A stretch of 64,000 nt of DNA, from positions 12,560,793 through 12,624,792 of the forward strand of contig NC_086360.1 of assembly GCF_036324505.1 (NCBI RefSeq), given 5' to 3'. The notes beneath the pieces are model-generated. The model was not told where the DNA came from, searched no databases, and was given only the letters and a program-made list of their open reading frames with translations. Both the position numbers and the translations under genes were made by a program. This document shows, in pieces, positions 23,101 to 35,669 of this stretch (position 1 is its first letter; each line of letters opens with the position of its first letter). Origin of the DNA: Eleginops maclovinus (lineage: Eukaryota; Chordata; Actinopteri; Perciformes; Eleginopidae).

Positions 23101-24771
23101 TCGGGTAAGGCCTGCTGTCCCTCTGCTGGTTTGAAAGGAGAGTCCTGGTACCGGGCCTGGAACCTGAGAGTCCTGTCCTTCTCTGACCAGCCCAAATGAA
23201 AAGGCACAGAATCATTAATCTTGATGGCGGTCGCATTTGAAGAAAGCCAATAGCGTTCCAGGATACCCCCAAAAGCATTTCGATTGGAGTAGACATCACT
23301 GGTGATGAAAGGCTCAGGTTCCTTTTCTCCCTGTATCCTGATAGGCCAGTACTGTGTTGCTGTCTCCGCCCCTCCGTACCAATGAGAGTCATTATAGGCC
23401 ATGGCGTGCTCCACTGAGCGCTTACTTTGCAGCTCCTCCCAGCGAACGCGGTAACACATCACAGTGTCCTTTGGTCTAACAGTCTGAATAAAGAAGTTGA
23501 GCTTGCCAGAATCTGACTGAGTGCAGCTCAGGATATTCCCCTCTTTGGAGCAGGAGTCCAGATCCAGAGTGCCAGACCTGGAAGGCAGCAACAACACAGG
23601 GAAATAAAATATAAATAAACTTGTGAAGCACAGCACCGACTGAGCAACTATTGTAACTTCAAAATAATGTTAAGCCTATAAGAATACTTTGAAACGAAAA
23701 GATATTGTTTGCTACATTTCATTACTGTTTTCACAGAAAGTGCAGGGATTGTACCATGGCAATTTCTGGGAATGTGAGCTCTGCTGATAAAGGACCTTTA
23801 ATCATGTGTCTGCCTCGTGTGGCTCTCAATTAACCATCCACACATTGCAGACAGGCAGCTTCTTAGTACTACTAAGCCCACAAAGAGAAACAACTGTTCC
23901 ATGCCAAAAGGAAAAATATATATTAAAAGAATATTGTGAACTAAGGTGTACTGGCTGATTCAACAGAAAACTGTTCATTAATCTTCCTATTATCATTTTA
24001 TTTTCATTGCTCTGAAATGGTCATGACATCAGCAGGATAATTGTTATCACGCACATATTCTATCCCGCAGAAATGTAATCTGCAACTACAACGCAGTAGG
24101 TCTAAAAGATTTCAATTACAGTATCGTACTGCGATATTATGTATTGTGATACTGTATTGAGTCTCAAAGACACTACATTTTTGGATGAATATTTTATTTA
24201 ACATGAAAAGATTATCTGCAAAAGATATGCACCATCTTAAAGAAGTGAAATATTATATTTTCCTTCCCTCTTGCATAAATAATACTCTCTTTTTAATTAG
24301 ATTATTTGAGTATGATGTTCTTTACACTATGATAGTTTTCCTTATAAGAAATAATAATATAATGTGTTGTGTTGGAGTATGGTTTCCATTGATTTGTTTT
24401 ATTTTATTCTGAATTGAATGTGTTTGGTAAGAAACTGAGAAATGTATAATAAATAATAAAAAGATATATCAATAATTAAAATAGTCCCCACAGTACACAT
24501 ACCTAAAGGTCATACTGAAGACCACAGCCCCCGTCATGTTATGAATTATAAAACCATCCTTGTTGAGGTCCAGCAGTTCGGCCTTCAGCAGCTGGGCTTT
24601 ACGGAGGGATGCAGAGTAGTAGCACCAGGCCACCACAGCAGCCAGCACCAAGACACAGCCCAACATGCCTGCTAACACCAGGGGCCGACCTTCATGAGCC
24701 AGTTTTTTCTTCATGGGAGAACCACCGACTGTCTGTTGCTCCCCAGGAGCCACAGGCACAATATGGTACAT
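20182..24771 (-). CDS. myorg: MYORG, membrane-anchored GH31 glycosidase
   Basis: Family 31 alpha-glycosidase of the ER/nuclear envelope, type II membrane topology; human MYORG is an alpha-galactosidase linked to brain calcification. Five coding exons on the minus strand (24503-24771, 23046-23577, 21612-22416, 20961-21079, 20182-20529) join in phase to 690 residues (human 714). A short cytosolic N-terminus is followed by a membrane helix at about 30-53 ([20 protein letters not shown]). Conserved runs include [20 protein letters not shown] and HWYGGAE. The nucleophile is Asp434 in SFKFDAGE and the acid/base Asp491 in [11 protein letters not shown]; their 57-residue spacing equals human 463/520. 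The C-terminal beta domain has [11 protein letters not shown] and [16 protein letters not shown]. An in-frame stop precedes the start codon. No lesions. Confidence 0.96.
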
Positions 24772-24973
24772 ACTGAAGATTTATAACAGTGAAGTGTGCA
24801 GGAGAGCAGGTTTGGAGGGAGAGTGGCTGGGGTGGACAGCTGTAGTGACCTCGCTGTCAGTGTCGCTGAAAATGGAAAATCCCTCACACTGACAGAAGTA
24901 GAGGTAAAGCAAAGCCTGATGTCTACCTTTCGATCTTGAGCAAAGCCTCCATTTATGAATGATTTGTCCAATC
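24772..24973 (-). other. MYORG 5' UTR part of coding exon 1
   Basis: On the minus strand a good acceptor (gttttcatcttgcag) ends just right of 24973, and no in-frame coding is possible between it and the start codon. The stretch is therefore probably untranslated and spliced to the first exon near 27.33 kb. Confidence 0.45.
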
Positions 24974-25450
24974 CTGCAAGATGAAAACAAGGCAGACAGG
25001 GATTTACATTTAGTTTAAGTATTGCTCAATTTATATCAAGTCAATACAAATAATCAGTGCAGATATAATTTTAAAAAAAATTGAACACACGACTTCATCA
25101 TGAAGTCAATCGACAGATAAATAATGAACAACTATTGCAAACAATGTATAGGCCAAGCTGTTAATAGATTAATTTAGAGAATAATGGGCAAATTAATCAA
25201 TAATCAAATTATTTGTAGTTTAAACCCTAATATCATACACTGATCCGCCTAGCTATCCAGTACGGATGAGAGAAAACATAAATAAACGTTGTACGTGTCA
25301 AGCATAATAGTTTCACATATACTAATTACATTTAATCAGTGTCTTACATACAAATCCAGTGTTGGTCCCTTGTAACCCACATCACAGAGTGTTAGACAAT
25401 CCACTTCTAATTTTACCACAGACTCCATAAATTAAGTTATAAATAGCTTA

Positions 25451-25785
25451 AGGGGCGGCAGTGGGGACTTGGTCTTGGGACCGAAGGGTCGCCGGTTCAC
25501 GTCCCGATCGGACCAAAAAAAATATGGAGTGAGCTGGTAGCTGGAGAGGTGCCAGTTCTCCTCCTAGGCCACTGCCGAGGTGCCCTTGAGCAAGGCACCT
25601 AACCTCTATCTGCTCCCTTGGCGCCGGGTACCTGGCTGCCTCTCTGCTCTGCCACCTCTCCTCTGCATGTGGTTGTGTGTGCATGTATATCCTCTGTGTG
25701 TTTAATATGTGTCAACACAACAGAGTAGAGAAAGCAATTTCCCTGTAAGGGATTAATAAAAGTATGTCTTCTTCTTCTTTCTCTT
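25451..25785 (+). repeat. tRNA-derived SINE with V-SINE-like core, copy 1
   Basis: The head ggggcggcagtgg and a pol III B box (ggttcacgtcc, 25493-25503) show a tRNA origin. The middle has gaggtgcccttgagcaag, which resembles the conserved central block of fish V-SINEs, and the tail ends attaataaaagtatg plus a cttctt run. Compared with the copy at 51.7 kb, this one lacks about 12 bases that include the A box (ctcagtcagta). Confidence 0.8.
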
Positions 25786-25789
25786 CAAT

Positions 25790-27320
25790 TTCCAAATTGC
25801 ATGCTCTCTCATACACCCTAAAACAATATAGTGTACAATAATTCTGCATGAGACAGTTATCTTATAAGCAATCAATGATACTACAGTATATTTGTACCAC
25901 CACCGCGCTGGTATATTTTAAAAATATTTCTGTACGGTGTGCACTTGCTGTTAGGTGTCGACAGCAGTGTCTCCAGCAGAGAGCGACAGAGGGAGCACAG
26001 AAGCTTAAATCTGGTAAACGGTAGGTAGATATGCTTTGAAGCCACATGGGCACTGATAGAAACAGAACCAGTGACACCATAAAAACAGGCTATGATCAGA
26101 AACCTAATGTCAGCATCAAGTAAAAACACCTTGGGATTGAGTAAATAGTATTTAAAACTAGCAAACCTCCAATAAGGGCACTGCAGCAGGCCTATAGTTT
26201 ACGGAGCATAGAACAATCATCTACAACAGAACCATATTTAATGTTGCAACAGGTATCATTATGCTTCAGCTAAACCTCCTTGTTTTTTTATTCTGGTGAG
26301 GTGAGTGTTGCAATGCAGGGTGACAAGGACATGTTTTAAATGCATACCCAGCAAGAACCTCTGTTGCATAACCTGTGTTCCTCTTTAAGAAAGTTTACAC
26401 AAACCCCATGTTCTAATTACATCATTTACCTTCTCTGTGTGTACAATTACAGAAAAAAACTGCACTGCCTCTTTCAACCTTAATTTGTAACCTGGTTCAT
26501 TGAGTTTTAATATCAATTCCCTTGATCTCCCAAGCATGTCTATGATACATTGTCTTGGGAAAGTGTTTCATTTTCAAGTCCTAAATATTAGAGCTAACTG
26601 CATGGTCAGGATCAACAGACATAAAACAATATTTTTTTTACAATTATCACTGCACATACAAGGTTTTATTTAGCATGAACAATAACTATTATTTTTTGGA
26701 TATCCTAGTTCACCATAATGGCTTGCTCACTGACCAGAGATTCAGTTTTGCTACTTATGGGGAGCAAATTAATGCAATGCAGTGTTTTGATATACAGCAG
26801 AAAGCATCGATTCTGGTCAGTCCAGTATTATTGGTTGGTCTCTGTGGGTTATGCATGCTTTCTTACCGAGCAGCGAGCTCATAAACACAGGAACAATTTT
26901 GCCCATAGTGACTACTGACTGCTAATTGTTGTTGGTTCACTTTAGTTAAAGCTATCAAGTATTTTACACTGCATGCACTTCATCTGACTTTGCTAAAATG
27001 ATGGTCACATCCAGCGCCTCCAGATGATTTGTAATGTACTACAATAGTTTCGATGTGATTCAGTATAACTAACGTATCAAGCGTTACTAATGTGCCAGTG
27101 CCTGATCGATAACCCGCAAGCACTTGTCGACACCAATATCGCAGTGGACGCTGCATACAGTGACACTGTAACCGGTTGTACCAGTAGCAAGAAATGTGTT
27201 TGGATTGGAAACAGTCATGTTTACCGCTAATAGTTTAGTTAGCCATGCCAATAACACACACCACTGTTAGATAACACATTTAAAAGTGTGGTTTATACCC
27301 TTGTTGTGATAAAACATAGT
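25790..27320. other. Intron 1 of MYORG (inferred), no feature seen
   Basis: AT-rich DNA between the SINE and the probable non-coding MYORG first exon. No coding exon or repeat boundary is recognised. Confidence 0.4.
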
Positions 27321-27328
27321 TATCTTAC

Positions 27329-27500
27329 CTCCGCATCTGACTCTCTGGGGTCAATGTGCACACAGCTGAGAGCGCAGTACCACAGTGCGCAGCTGCAGAG
27401 CGGTTTAAAGTTTCACGGTCCCGCCCCAAGCCCAAACGATTCGTCAATTAATCTGTCAATCCTCCAATGGGCTTCTGGGAAATGTAGTGTGAGAACATGG
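27329..27500 (-). promoter_or_regulatory. Probable MYORG first exon and promoter (possibly bidirectional)
   Basis: A donor on the minus strand (gcggag followed by gtaaga) lies at 27328-27329. Upstream on that strand is a GC-rich block with CCGCCCC (27421), CCAAT (27465-27469) and actacatttcccagaag (27473-27489), the last closely matching the ZNF143/Staf consensus. These sites are common in CpG promoters that fire in both directions. No TATA box is seen. Confidence 0.55.
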
Positions 27501-28304
27501 TAAAACAGAAGAATCTACTAGACAGGAGCTTCCAAGTTGGTTATTATACTGAAATTGTGAAACTCTCAGCTGGGCAGGTAGGTAATGTTGGGCATTATTT
27601 TAAAAAATATAGGTCGTGTGTGTTTTTAATCGTAAGTGCTAGTGTTGCCCACGGAAACATTTCAAATATGAAATGCAGTATTTTAGTATTTTAACCTTCA
27701 AAATATTTGTCTATGACGCCTTTGAAATGTGAAAATTCGGTTATAGTGTGGCATACTGTCACCGACTGTGTTGATCATCTGACTCAGGAGCAGGGTTGCA
27801 CAGATTGTCCTGAACAAACTAGAGGTGAGATCATCCTGAGTAAAAATAATGTTGCTGTGACGGAGACATCCCTTCTGCCACTGGGTGACAGCAAAAAGCT
27901 ATGAACAAGGGAACTCAATGACAGCACAAGAGGGCATTGTGAAACAAGTAACGCTACCCCATCTTTAGAAACCTTGTTTATCTTCTGAGGCAATGCAAAT
28001 ATTCCTGTTACTCCGTTTACTGTAATATCGGTTTGTTAGAAGTTTAGTCAGTCATAGATACAGTATAAAATGGTACAGTTATTTTGCTAGTAGTTGACCT
28101 TTAAACTTTTTTTATTTATGTGCAACGTTAGTGTGAGAATTAAGCTAACCTAGCTTAATATAGCAATAGTAGCAGTAACATTGGCTTTGACAGGTAGCAT
28201 ACTAGAAGCTGTTGTTTAAAGATGTTAACCTAATAACGCTTCACAAAAGTAGTAAACTAGTAGCAGAACATTTCGATAAACAAACAAAAACAATACTGTA
28301 TTGT

Positions 28305-28861
28305 CAGTGGTGGAAGTATCTTTTGAGTAAGTACATTTACTCAAGTATTGTACTTGCTTTTTTTCCCAGGTTTTTGTACTTGAGTATTTCCATTTATCGG
28401 TACTTTACAATACTACTCCTCTACGTTTCAGAAGCAGATATCATACATTTTACTCATACCATTTATGTGTACATATACACATCATATACGTTGCCAGGGA
28501 GACAACAATGTTGGGTGCACCGGGCAAGAGCGGCAGTTGTAGTGCCTACCTGAATGAACGTTTCAAGTGAAGTAAACACTCAGTACACAAAATTTGATAT
28601 ACTGATATGGTATAACGCAGTACTGTAATATTAACCTACACATTATCTAAAGTAAGTATTATTTTTGAAATGGTCCATTGTGCAGGATGGGTAGCCTACA
28701 GTTGCTTTTGGTACTTTAAGTACATTTGAATGCTAACCATTTTGTACTTTTACTGAAGTAACATTATAAAATGGGGACTTTTACTTGTAAAAGTGTAATT
28801 TATGATAATGATAATTGTACTTTTACTTAAGTAAAGGATCTGAGTACTACTTCCAACACTG
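28305..28861. mobile_element. hAT-type MITE, 557 bp
   Basis: Ends CAGTGGTGGAAGTA and the complement of TACTTCCAACACTG, with acttgagtatttcc and acttttacttaagtaa motifs inside. The flanking octamers tgtattgt and tgtatact agree at six of eight positions. No transposase. Only its termini resemble the MITE at 10537; the interior differs. Confidence 0.75.
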
Positions 28862-29167
28862 TGTATACTGCAGTATGTTGTGAACTTGCCCCAGAAAACA
28901 TGAGGGAAACATTAAACCATCATATTTTAAATAGGCTTTAAAGCAACGAAAAACACAGGCTCATGGTAAAAGTACAATCAGACGTGATGGGAGGATAACT
29001 AGAACTTGTGATACTGTTGCAGTTGAAAAACTGCTGTTTGAGGTAAGAGCGCAGCAGTATTAGTGATATTTGTAGAAGCAATAATAGTATTTGGGAACTC
29101 TGTTTCAGAAGCTGCACTGGTGCAAATATCACAGGAGCCAGACTGACTGTCAGGGTGCAGAGGGCAG

Positions 29168-32100
29168 ATGCTTGTGGTGCTACTGGTGTCCCTGCTCTGC
29201 TGTGTCCCTGCGGCCCAGACCTGTCTGCAGTGTGACCGCAGCATCAGGCTCCTGTACGAGGATTTTGTCCTGTCTGCTCCCACTGTGGACGACCAGATTG
29301 AAATAAAAAAGATCTGTGACTATGCCTATGTGACCTACAGAGAGACCAGCCAGGAGCGAAAGGGAGTTATTGGTGAGATCAAAATTTGGTTCAGCATAAA
29401 AACAATATGGCATGTGTGTGAAGTATGCTGATTAATTGTATAAGCCAACATATGTCTCTAATCTTCTTTCTATCTTTCCATTATAGTTTTCCTAATTATT
29501 GTCAGGCCACTAAAATGTTTTATGATGTGTCATTTGAAGCTCTTGCTGCTATTTTTTCCATATAAAGGACATTTCTTAACTGTAAAATATTAAACAATCT
29601 GTAAAATATAATTGTCTGTTGCCCATTGCTCAGATCCCACCACTCTGTACAGAGTCAGAACTGAGTACCAGAGTGAATTTCACCGCTTCTTGAAAACCCA
29701 GCACAGTGGTGAGAAACATAATACATTTCTGTTTATCATCACTAAATACTTTTAGATAAGCTATCGGAACAAACTCAATCTGGACAAGATTTTCTGCTCT
29801 TTTTTAAAGGATCTGTAACATTTGAAGCCATTCAAATCCTGGAGAAGGGCAGGAAGATCTTAGAAAAACACTTGGATGTATTCATCCACGATGGTAATTG
29901 GCATGAATATCAGTAGGTGCTTTGCACAGTAAGAGCCAGGGCACATAGTTACTGAGCATTCGTTTGTCTCTCCTTTAGGATTGTGCCCCAACAAGTGTGG
30001 TAAGTTTTGTTCAAACAATCCTTCTCTCTGTATCTGTGTTAATCCCTTGTTGAAGCACAGTGTGTCTGTACTATATTCAGTGCATGTTCACAAGACACAA
30101 GTGTGTGGTATGGTTGTTCAGGGCTTTTGAAACGAAGAGTAATGGATTGCTCCTCTTGCCGCTACCGGAGATACGTCTGTCCCTCTCCCTCAGGCCAGCA
30201 GAGCTGCGGCGGTATATCTTTATTTGTTTTTGTGTTTATTTGTGCACTCATTTTTAGTGAGTGGGTGGGGGATGAATGTACTTCTGTAATCAGTTTCTAA
30301 GCGAGGTACTGGCTCTGCAGTCCATGTGTGGGCTAATAAAAAAGATTATTCAAGTAATCCTGACGCAAATGAGTCTAGCTTCCCTCTTTTTTTCTCCTCT
30401 CACTCGCTCTAGAGTACCCAGTGCAGGCTGAAGAGGGGGGCCAGGCAGTGTTGAACTGTTTCCTTCCATGGCATCGCCTTCTGTTGGAAAAAACAGAGTA
30501 CCGCTACTCCTGGGCCCCCGGTGTGCCAGGAACTAAAAAGGTCTGTTTGCACTCACTGTCTGTTTCTGAAAACGTGGCCACAATCAACATGAACATGCAA
30601 ATTCATTCAAAGCCACTAAATCACAACTATCACTTCCTAATGAGCTGCAGCTGAACGAGAGTGACTTCAAGGCCTTGGTAGTGACAGATGACTCATCTGT
30701 GGTCTTAAATCAGCTGCATGTGGATGAACAGGGAACCTATCGCTGCTCTCTGCAGGGCCGTAATGGAACCGTTTTCTACCGAGTCACTTTCCTCCTCACT
30801 GGTAAAGTACATCTCTTGTACATGACATCATAGAAAAATGGTCAGATAATTAAGCACTCAAAGGGCAAAAGGCGACATAACATGTGCTTAATTTTTTCCC
30901 TTAAAAAAATTCTCCAATAAACGTTAGTCAGTTCTATATAATTGGCAGTCAATTACACACTCAGATCAAATGTCTGTCGGTCAAATGTCAGTTGGTCAAA
31001 TGTCTGACGCTATCGGTGTTCACATGCTCCTCTACACTGGCTTCCTGTCGGTCAAAGAATTGATTTTAAAATACTGCTGCTGGTTTTTGAAGCATCACAT
31101 GGGTAAGGCCCAAAATACATTAACGATTTCCTGCCAAGTTATCAACCATCAAGGAGTTTCAGTTCTTCTGGGATGGGTCTGCTTTCTGTCCCAAGAGTGA
31201 AAACTAAAAAAGAAGAAGCAGCATTTAGCTTTTATACACCCACTATCTGGAATAAACTCCCAGAATCCTGCAGGTCAGCTACAACTCTTGCTATTTTTAG
31301 AACCAGACTGAAAACATATCTTTTTACTGCTGCTTTTAAATTGAGCTGTTCATATGTCACGCTTCAGTGTGGTTTTTATTAATGTTTTTTCATACCTGTT
31401 ATATTTACCCCACTATCTTTGCTTCGTAAGGCCTGTTTTTAAATGCCATTTTTATAATGTGTTTCTACTGCATTTGCTTTTCAATGTTGTCAATTTTGTT
31501 TTTTAAAGCACTTTGAATTGCTGTGTGCTGAAAGGTGCTCTATAAATAAACTTGCCTTGCCTTAAATTTCGACTTTAGGGCCATGGGGATGTTAAAGGAT
31601 ATCCAGGCAAAATTTGAAACTGTTACTTTAATAATGTTGAAAAGTTAAACTAATGGCTTGAATAAGAGCTTGTTGTAAACATGGTCTACGGCATCTGCAT
31701 GTTTGTTTGGTGTTTGGGTTGGTGACAGTGTGGAAAGCCCTCTTCATTGACCTGTAATGTCCTGCCTCTATATTTTCCTCCCGCTTCACAGTCGCCCCTG
31801 TGCCTGACCCAACTCTCCGACCTGTGGTCACGCTGCCCTCACCGCCTCACGGAGACAACTACTCGACTTTCCATCCTGCAGACCTGCTGGTGCCACTCAT
31901 CGCCATGGTTACTGCTCTGAGTCTGGCAGCGATCATAGGCCTCACAGTTGTCCTGGGGTGAGTGGCATTAAGTGGGTGGGGGAGAAAGAGAGGTAGATGG
32001 TAGCAGGAAGGGGTGGGTGTGAAAGGGGTGACACATAACAATCAGAGAGTATGACAAAGTAAATGATGCAAGATAAAGGAAGTGGTCATGTAGTCATATA

Positions 32101-32451
32101 TTTCAGAGTAAATAATGATTTTTGAGACATATATATATGACATATGAAGCCACCAATGGAGTTATAAATAAGTTTATTGTTGACAATTTACTTTTTACGT
32201 CATTAAGCTGTTTTCTCTGAAAGTATCGTCACTTCTTCCAGGAAGTGATGTCAGTCAATTTGATACATTTTAAACACACAAACAAGGTAAACCGGGAACT
32301 GGCTGTTATTTCTTTCAAGTAGGTTGGGAGCTAAATTAAAAATGTTACTGTGTTTGTAATCTTTTTAAGAATGATGATGATTCAGAGGAGAGCCTCAGAG
32401 GAGACAAGGAGAAGCAGGGCGGAGAGGAAGAACACACAAAACGCGGTTTGA
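29168..32451 (+). CDS. izumo1: IZUMO1 sperm-egg adhesion protein
   Basis: Type I membrane protein of the sperm needed for gamete adhesion; in fish and mammals it forms a complex with SPACA6 and TMEM81. Nine exons join in phase to 333 residues: 29168-29372, 29634-29708, 29810-29893, 29979-29999 (21 nt), 30122-30211, 30413-30540, 30651-30801, 31792-31957 and 32370-32451. The signal peptide is MLVVLLVSLLCCVPAAQ, then CLQC opens the four-helix Izumo domain, closed by the hinge cysteines CPNKCG, DCSSCRY and QQSC. The Ig domain runs from about AVLNCFLPW to DEQGTYRCSLQ with an NGT glycosylation site. A membrane helix (LIAMVTALSLAAIIGLTVVL) and a short Arg-rich tail follow. Exon 7 acceptor is the least certain. 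A LINE sits in intron 7; AATAAA at 32542-32547. Confidence 0.9.
31020..31560 (+). mobile_element. L2-type LINE 3' fragment in izumo1 intron 7
   Basis: The translated pieces match the end of fish L2 reverse-transcriptase proteins: a TGFLSVKELILKYCCWF-like stretch for the usual HWLPV..RI.FK, then FYTPTIWNKLPESCRS and FRTRLKTYLF. The 3' UTR closes with aaaggtgctctataaataaa, the standard L2 tail. It is 5'-truncated with frameshifts. Confidence 0.8.
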
Positions 32452-32559
32452 TAAAGATACTGTTTACAGTAAATACGCACATTACAGGCAGTGACGTTTT
32501 ACTCACTTAGAACACAGGTTGGACATTTCTCTCAATAGCTAAATAAATTTCCAGCCACA

Positions 32560-35500
32560 AAGTGCCAAGTTGGGTAGAAATTCCACAGATATGAGAAACA
32601 TGTTGATATGTTGTTTGTCTTAAGCAATGGCAAAAACTCAAGCAATCAATCATTATGAATCAGAAACTGTGATCTCTCTCGTAAACCTGAAACTGTATGT
32701 CGTAATAAAAATACACACCCCATGAAAATCCCCAAGAAACCTTGAAACTTTCTGTAACATTTAGAAGCATGCCAGAACACATCAATGATCCAACCCAAGC
32801 AGCGTCACGTTCCCTCTGAATGGAGTTATGGAGTTGTCACATGGGCTTTTATGAGTGGAATCAGGGATGAGGTAAATCTCTCAGATTAAAGTGTTTTTTT
32901 CTGAGATTAATAGCTCCAGCCATCCAATTAATCCTGGATAATCCCAATGTGGGAGGCAGGGAGGAAGGCTAGCTGCAGATCTTTTATAATGGTTTCTTTT
33001 GATGTGTATTTACCTTAATATTTATTCAGAGAAAGGGCAAGTTTTTGCATTACCAATAATGTTCTTTGTCTGAAATTACCATTTTATTGAATCACCTGTT
33101 TTTTTCTCCATTTGCGTCTGCCTACAGTCTTCCCCCATATTATGATGACACAAGCTGACTCAAAGAGTAGTAACAACCTTAAGTTTACACAACTTCTGTC
33201 ATGATCTCCACTGCCTCCTCGCCATCACTTCTATATGTCTTGTCAGGCGTCGTATAATCTGCTCACATGCCTTGAGCTATTTCCAGCACTTTCAGCTCGC
33301 TCTCAATAGAAAAGTGAAACTCCCCGCAATAGACAGTAAAAATAATAATAATCAACAACATGTTCACATCCATCTCTTAGCATCATGTCAGGCCTAATGT
33401 ATTTTTGGCTTATCTTTGCCAACAATGACTGACTGATGTACTAATTTAGGAAAGACAAACATCCTAACCAAAGAAAACTGAAGGCTAGTTAATGATTGAT
33501 GTATGAGTCACTGCATCCAGAATTTAAGCAACTTTGTCACCTCTGAAATCATTCATCCCTGCTCAGGTTTTCATGGTAATTTCCAACTAAAATTTTGAGT
33601 CAGGGAAGACCCTTTGTGTTTTTAGCTATGACAAATGAAACAAAGTTAGAGTTGGGGTGATACAGTATTAGAGTGGGTGTGTATGGTGACAGGATGTGTG
33701 TGCAGTGCTGTTTCCTGTGGGACTCTTGTGATGTAGCCGAGTGTTAAAAAAAGAACGCTCTCTTTACAACACCCTCAAACAGAGACACTCACGTCACACT
33801 CTACCAACTCAACAGACCTCAATGTGTGTGTTCAAGCCTAAAGTGTAGGTTGAGGCTACAGTAAATGCATGCTCAGCGGCTCTGCTGACAGCCATGATAA
33901 ACTGTAACCAAAGTCAGTGTGTGGAGTGAAAACGCAGCCTCAGCAGGGGGAGAGCAAGACAAAATGGGAGGGCTGCTGATGGGCCAGCAGACAGGGGGGA
34001 GGGAGGGAAAGAAGGAAATGGGAACAAGAAGAAAGTAGAGTCAGAGGTTTGAGTGGGAGACATGTGGGAAGGCAGGGTAATTTTACCGTGGGTTGTGAGG
34101 AAACGAAGACAAAGGCGTCAGAATACACTTTGATATTAACTATCCCACACTCAACATGAAGAAAGTTTTGCTGGGGGTTACAGGACAATAAGTTTACCCA
34201 CTGTAAAAAGGGGTGGGAGAGACATTTAGAAATTCTTGGCTTAAATATTACTCATGTAGAAGTTAAATTAAAACCTATTCTCAAGTAAAAACACAAAAAA
34301 TACTCTCTTGAGTTGTAATTTAAGCACCTAAAACCTGAAATCTATAGTGTTCTTCTACAATTAAATTTTCAAAACAACAATCAGAGTGCAAGTGTTCTTT
34401 GAAATAAGTCAAAAGGAAGAGTCAAAAGTGGCATATTAACTATCACCACCTAAACATAAAGAAATATACCAACCTTCTCTAGTTAATAAAATGTGACTGT
34501 AATCTTTAATATTTTGTATTAAAATTAAAACATTAATGGTCTTTAGAATATTTTAAATGTTTTTATTTTATTTTTTAAACCATTTGAATTATGTTTCCTT
34601 TATTAGAAAGCTTCCAACCGGTGTCTTTTTTAGACAAAAGTGCATCACAATTTATTATTCTTCAGCACATTACTTTAACAGTAATCTGCTTTAAATAATA
34701 CAGTGTAGTGCTGTACTGAATTTGTAAGTCTGGAAATATTCTATATTTTCCTTAAAACTCGTCGATCCTATGGAAGACACACATTTTGATATATCTTATT
34801 CTGCTGTGCCATGAGCTCCATTGTTGTCAAGAACGATTAAAAGAAAATTGATGAGCCATAGTGTAATGAACAAATAATACACTGTAGTTGATTTTGTGTC
34901 AAATCATTATACTCACTGGTGCACCAATTCCACAGCTGTAAAAGTTCCCAGATGAAGTTACTGTTCAGTCCTCTATGAGTAATTGATAATAAAAGTTGCA
35001 GCACCAAGCATTTTTTAGTAAAATATTTGAATGTATTATTTAGCCTAGTATTTTTTGTAAACATTTTAAAAGATTGTTTTCATGTTGGCTTCATGGGATT
35101 TGTTGAGATAAAAAGAAATAGAATATCACCAGCCGTAGCCTATTATCAAAGTGCAAGTTTATGAAAACTCAGGGTATTACAATTATGGGAGTTATTAAGG
35201 TTACTTTACAATTTGCCTATGTGCTAAATGAAATGTCTGTTTGTTAAAACCACGCAGTCCATATCTGGCACAGGCCTTAATCGTTGTACAAAAAGCAGGA
35301 AAAATGCTTTATCTGTTATAACCAGTGCAATGTGTAACGGTTCTCTTGATGGCAGAGATGTATTTATTTTGCTCAGTGTAATGGGGACAATGTCATATGA
35401 GAGAAACAAGACTATGAGCATCGAAGCATCAAGGCAATCAGTCAGGTTCTGATGGTTTATCTGTGCATCATTTCACTGAACGTGAAAAGCAACAAAGTTA

Positions 35501-35650
35501 AAGCCTTGAGAGGAAGTGCTATTCTAGTGTGTGATCTGCATGAAAACAGAAGCTGTAAGGCAGTAGCTTTGAGAAGCTCATGTTTGATCTACCCAAATAA
35601 ATCAACTCTGAAGGGAGGTTTTCAAACCAAATCATAACGTCACTCAACAC
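32560..35650. other. Intergenic spacer, izumo1 to dusp2
   Basis: No exon or transposon boundary recognised. A possible splice acceptor at about 33127 (ctgcctacag) has no matching coding exon. A purine-rich stretch lies near 33950-34030. Confidence 0.45.
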
Positions 35651-35669
35651 AAAAACACAGAATAACCCC

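Noticed and set aside
27497..27904. Two short frames with nearby splice donors as a new protein gene
   Set aside because: Their phases do not join, no downstream exons could be found and the residues match no family. Kept only as a possible transcript.
33110..33180. Alternative last exon of IZUMO1 after a ctgcctacag acceptor
   Set aside because: The frame from the preceding exon already ends at 32451 and the putative exon stops after a few codons in any phase.
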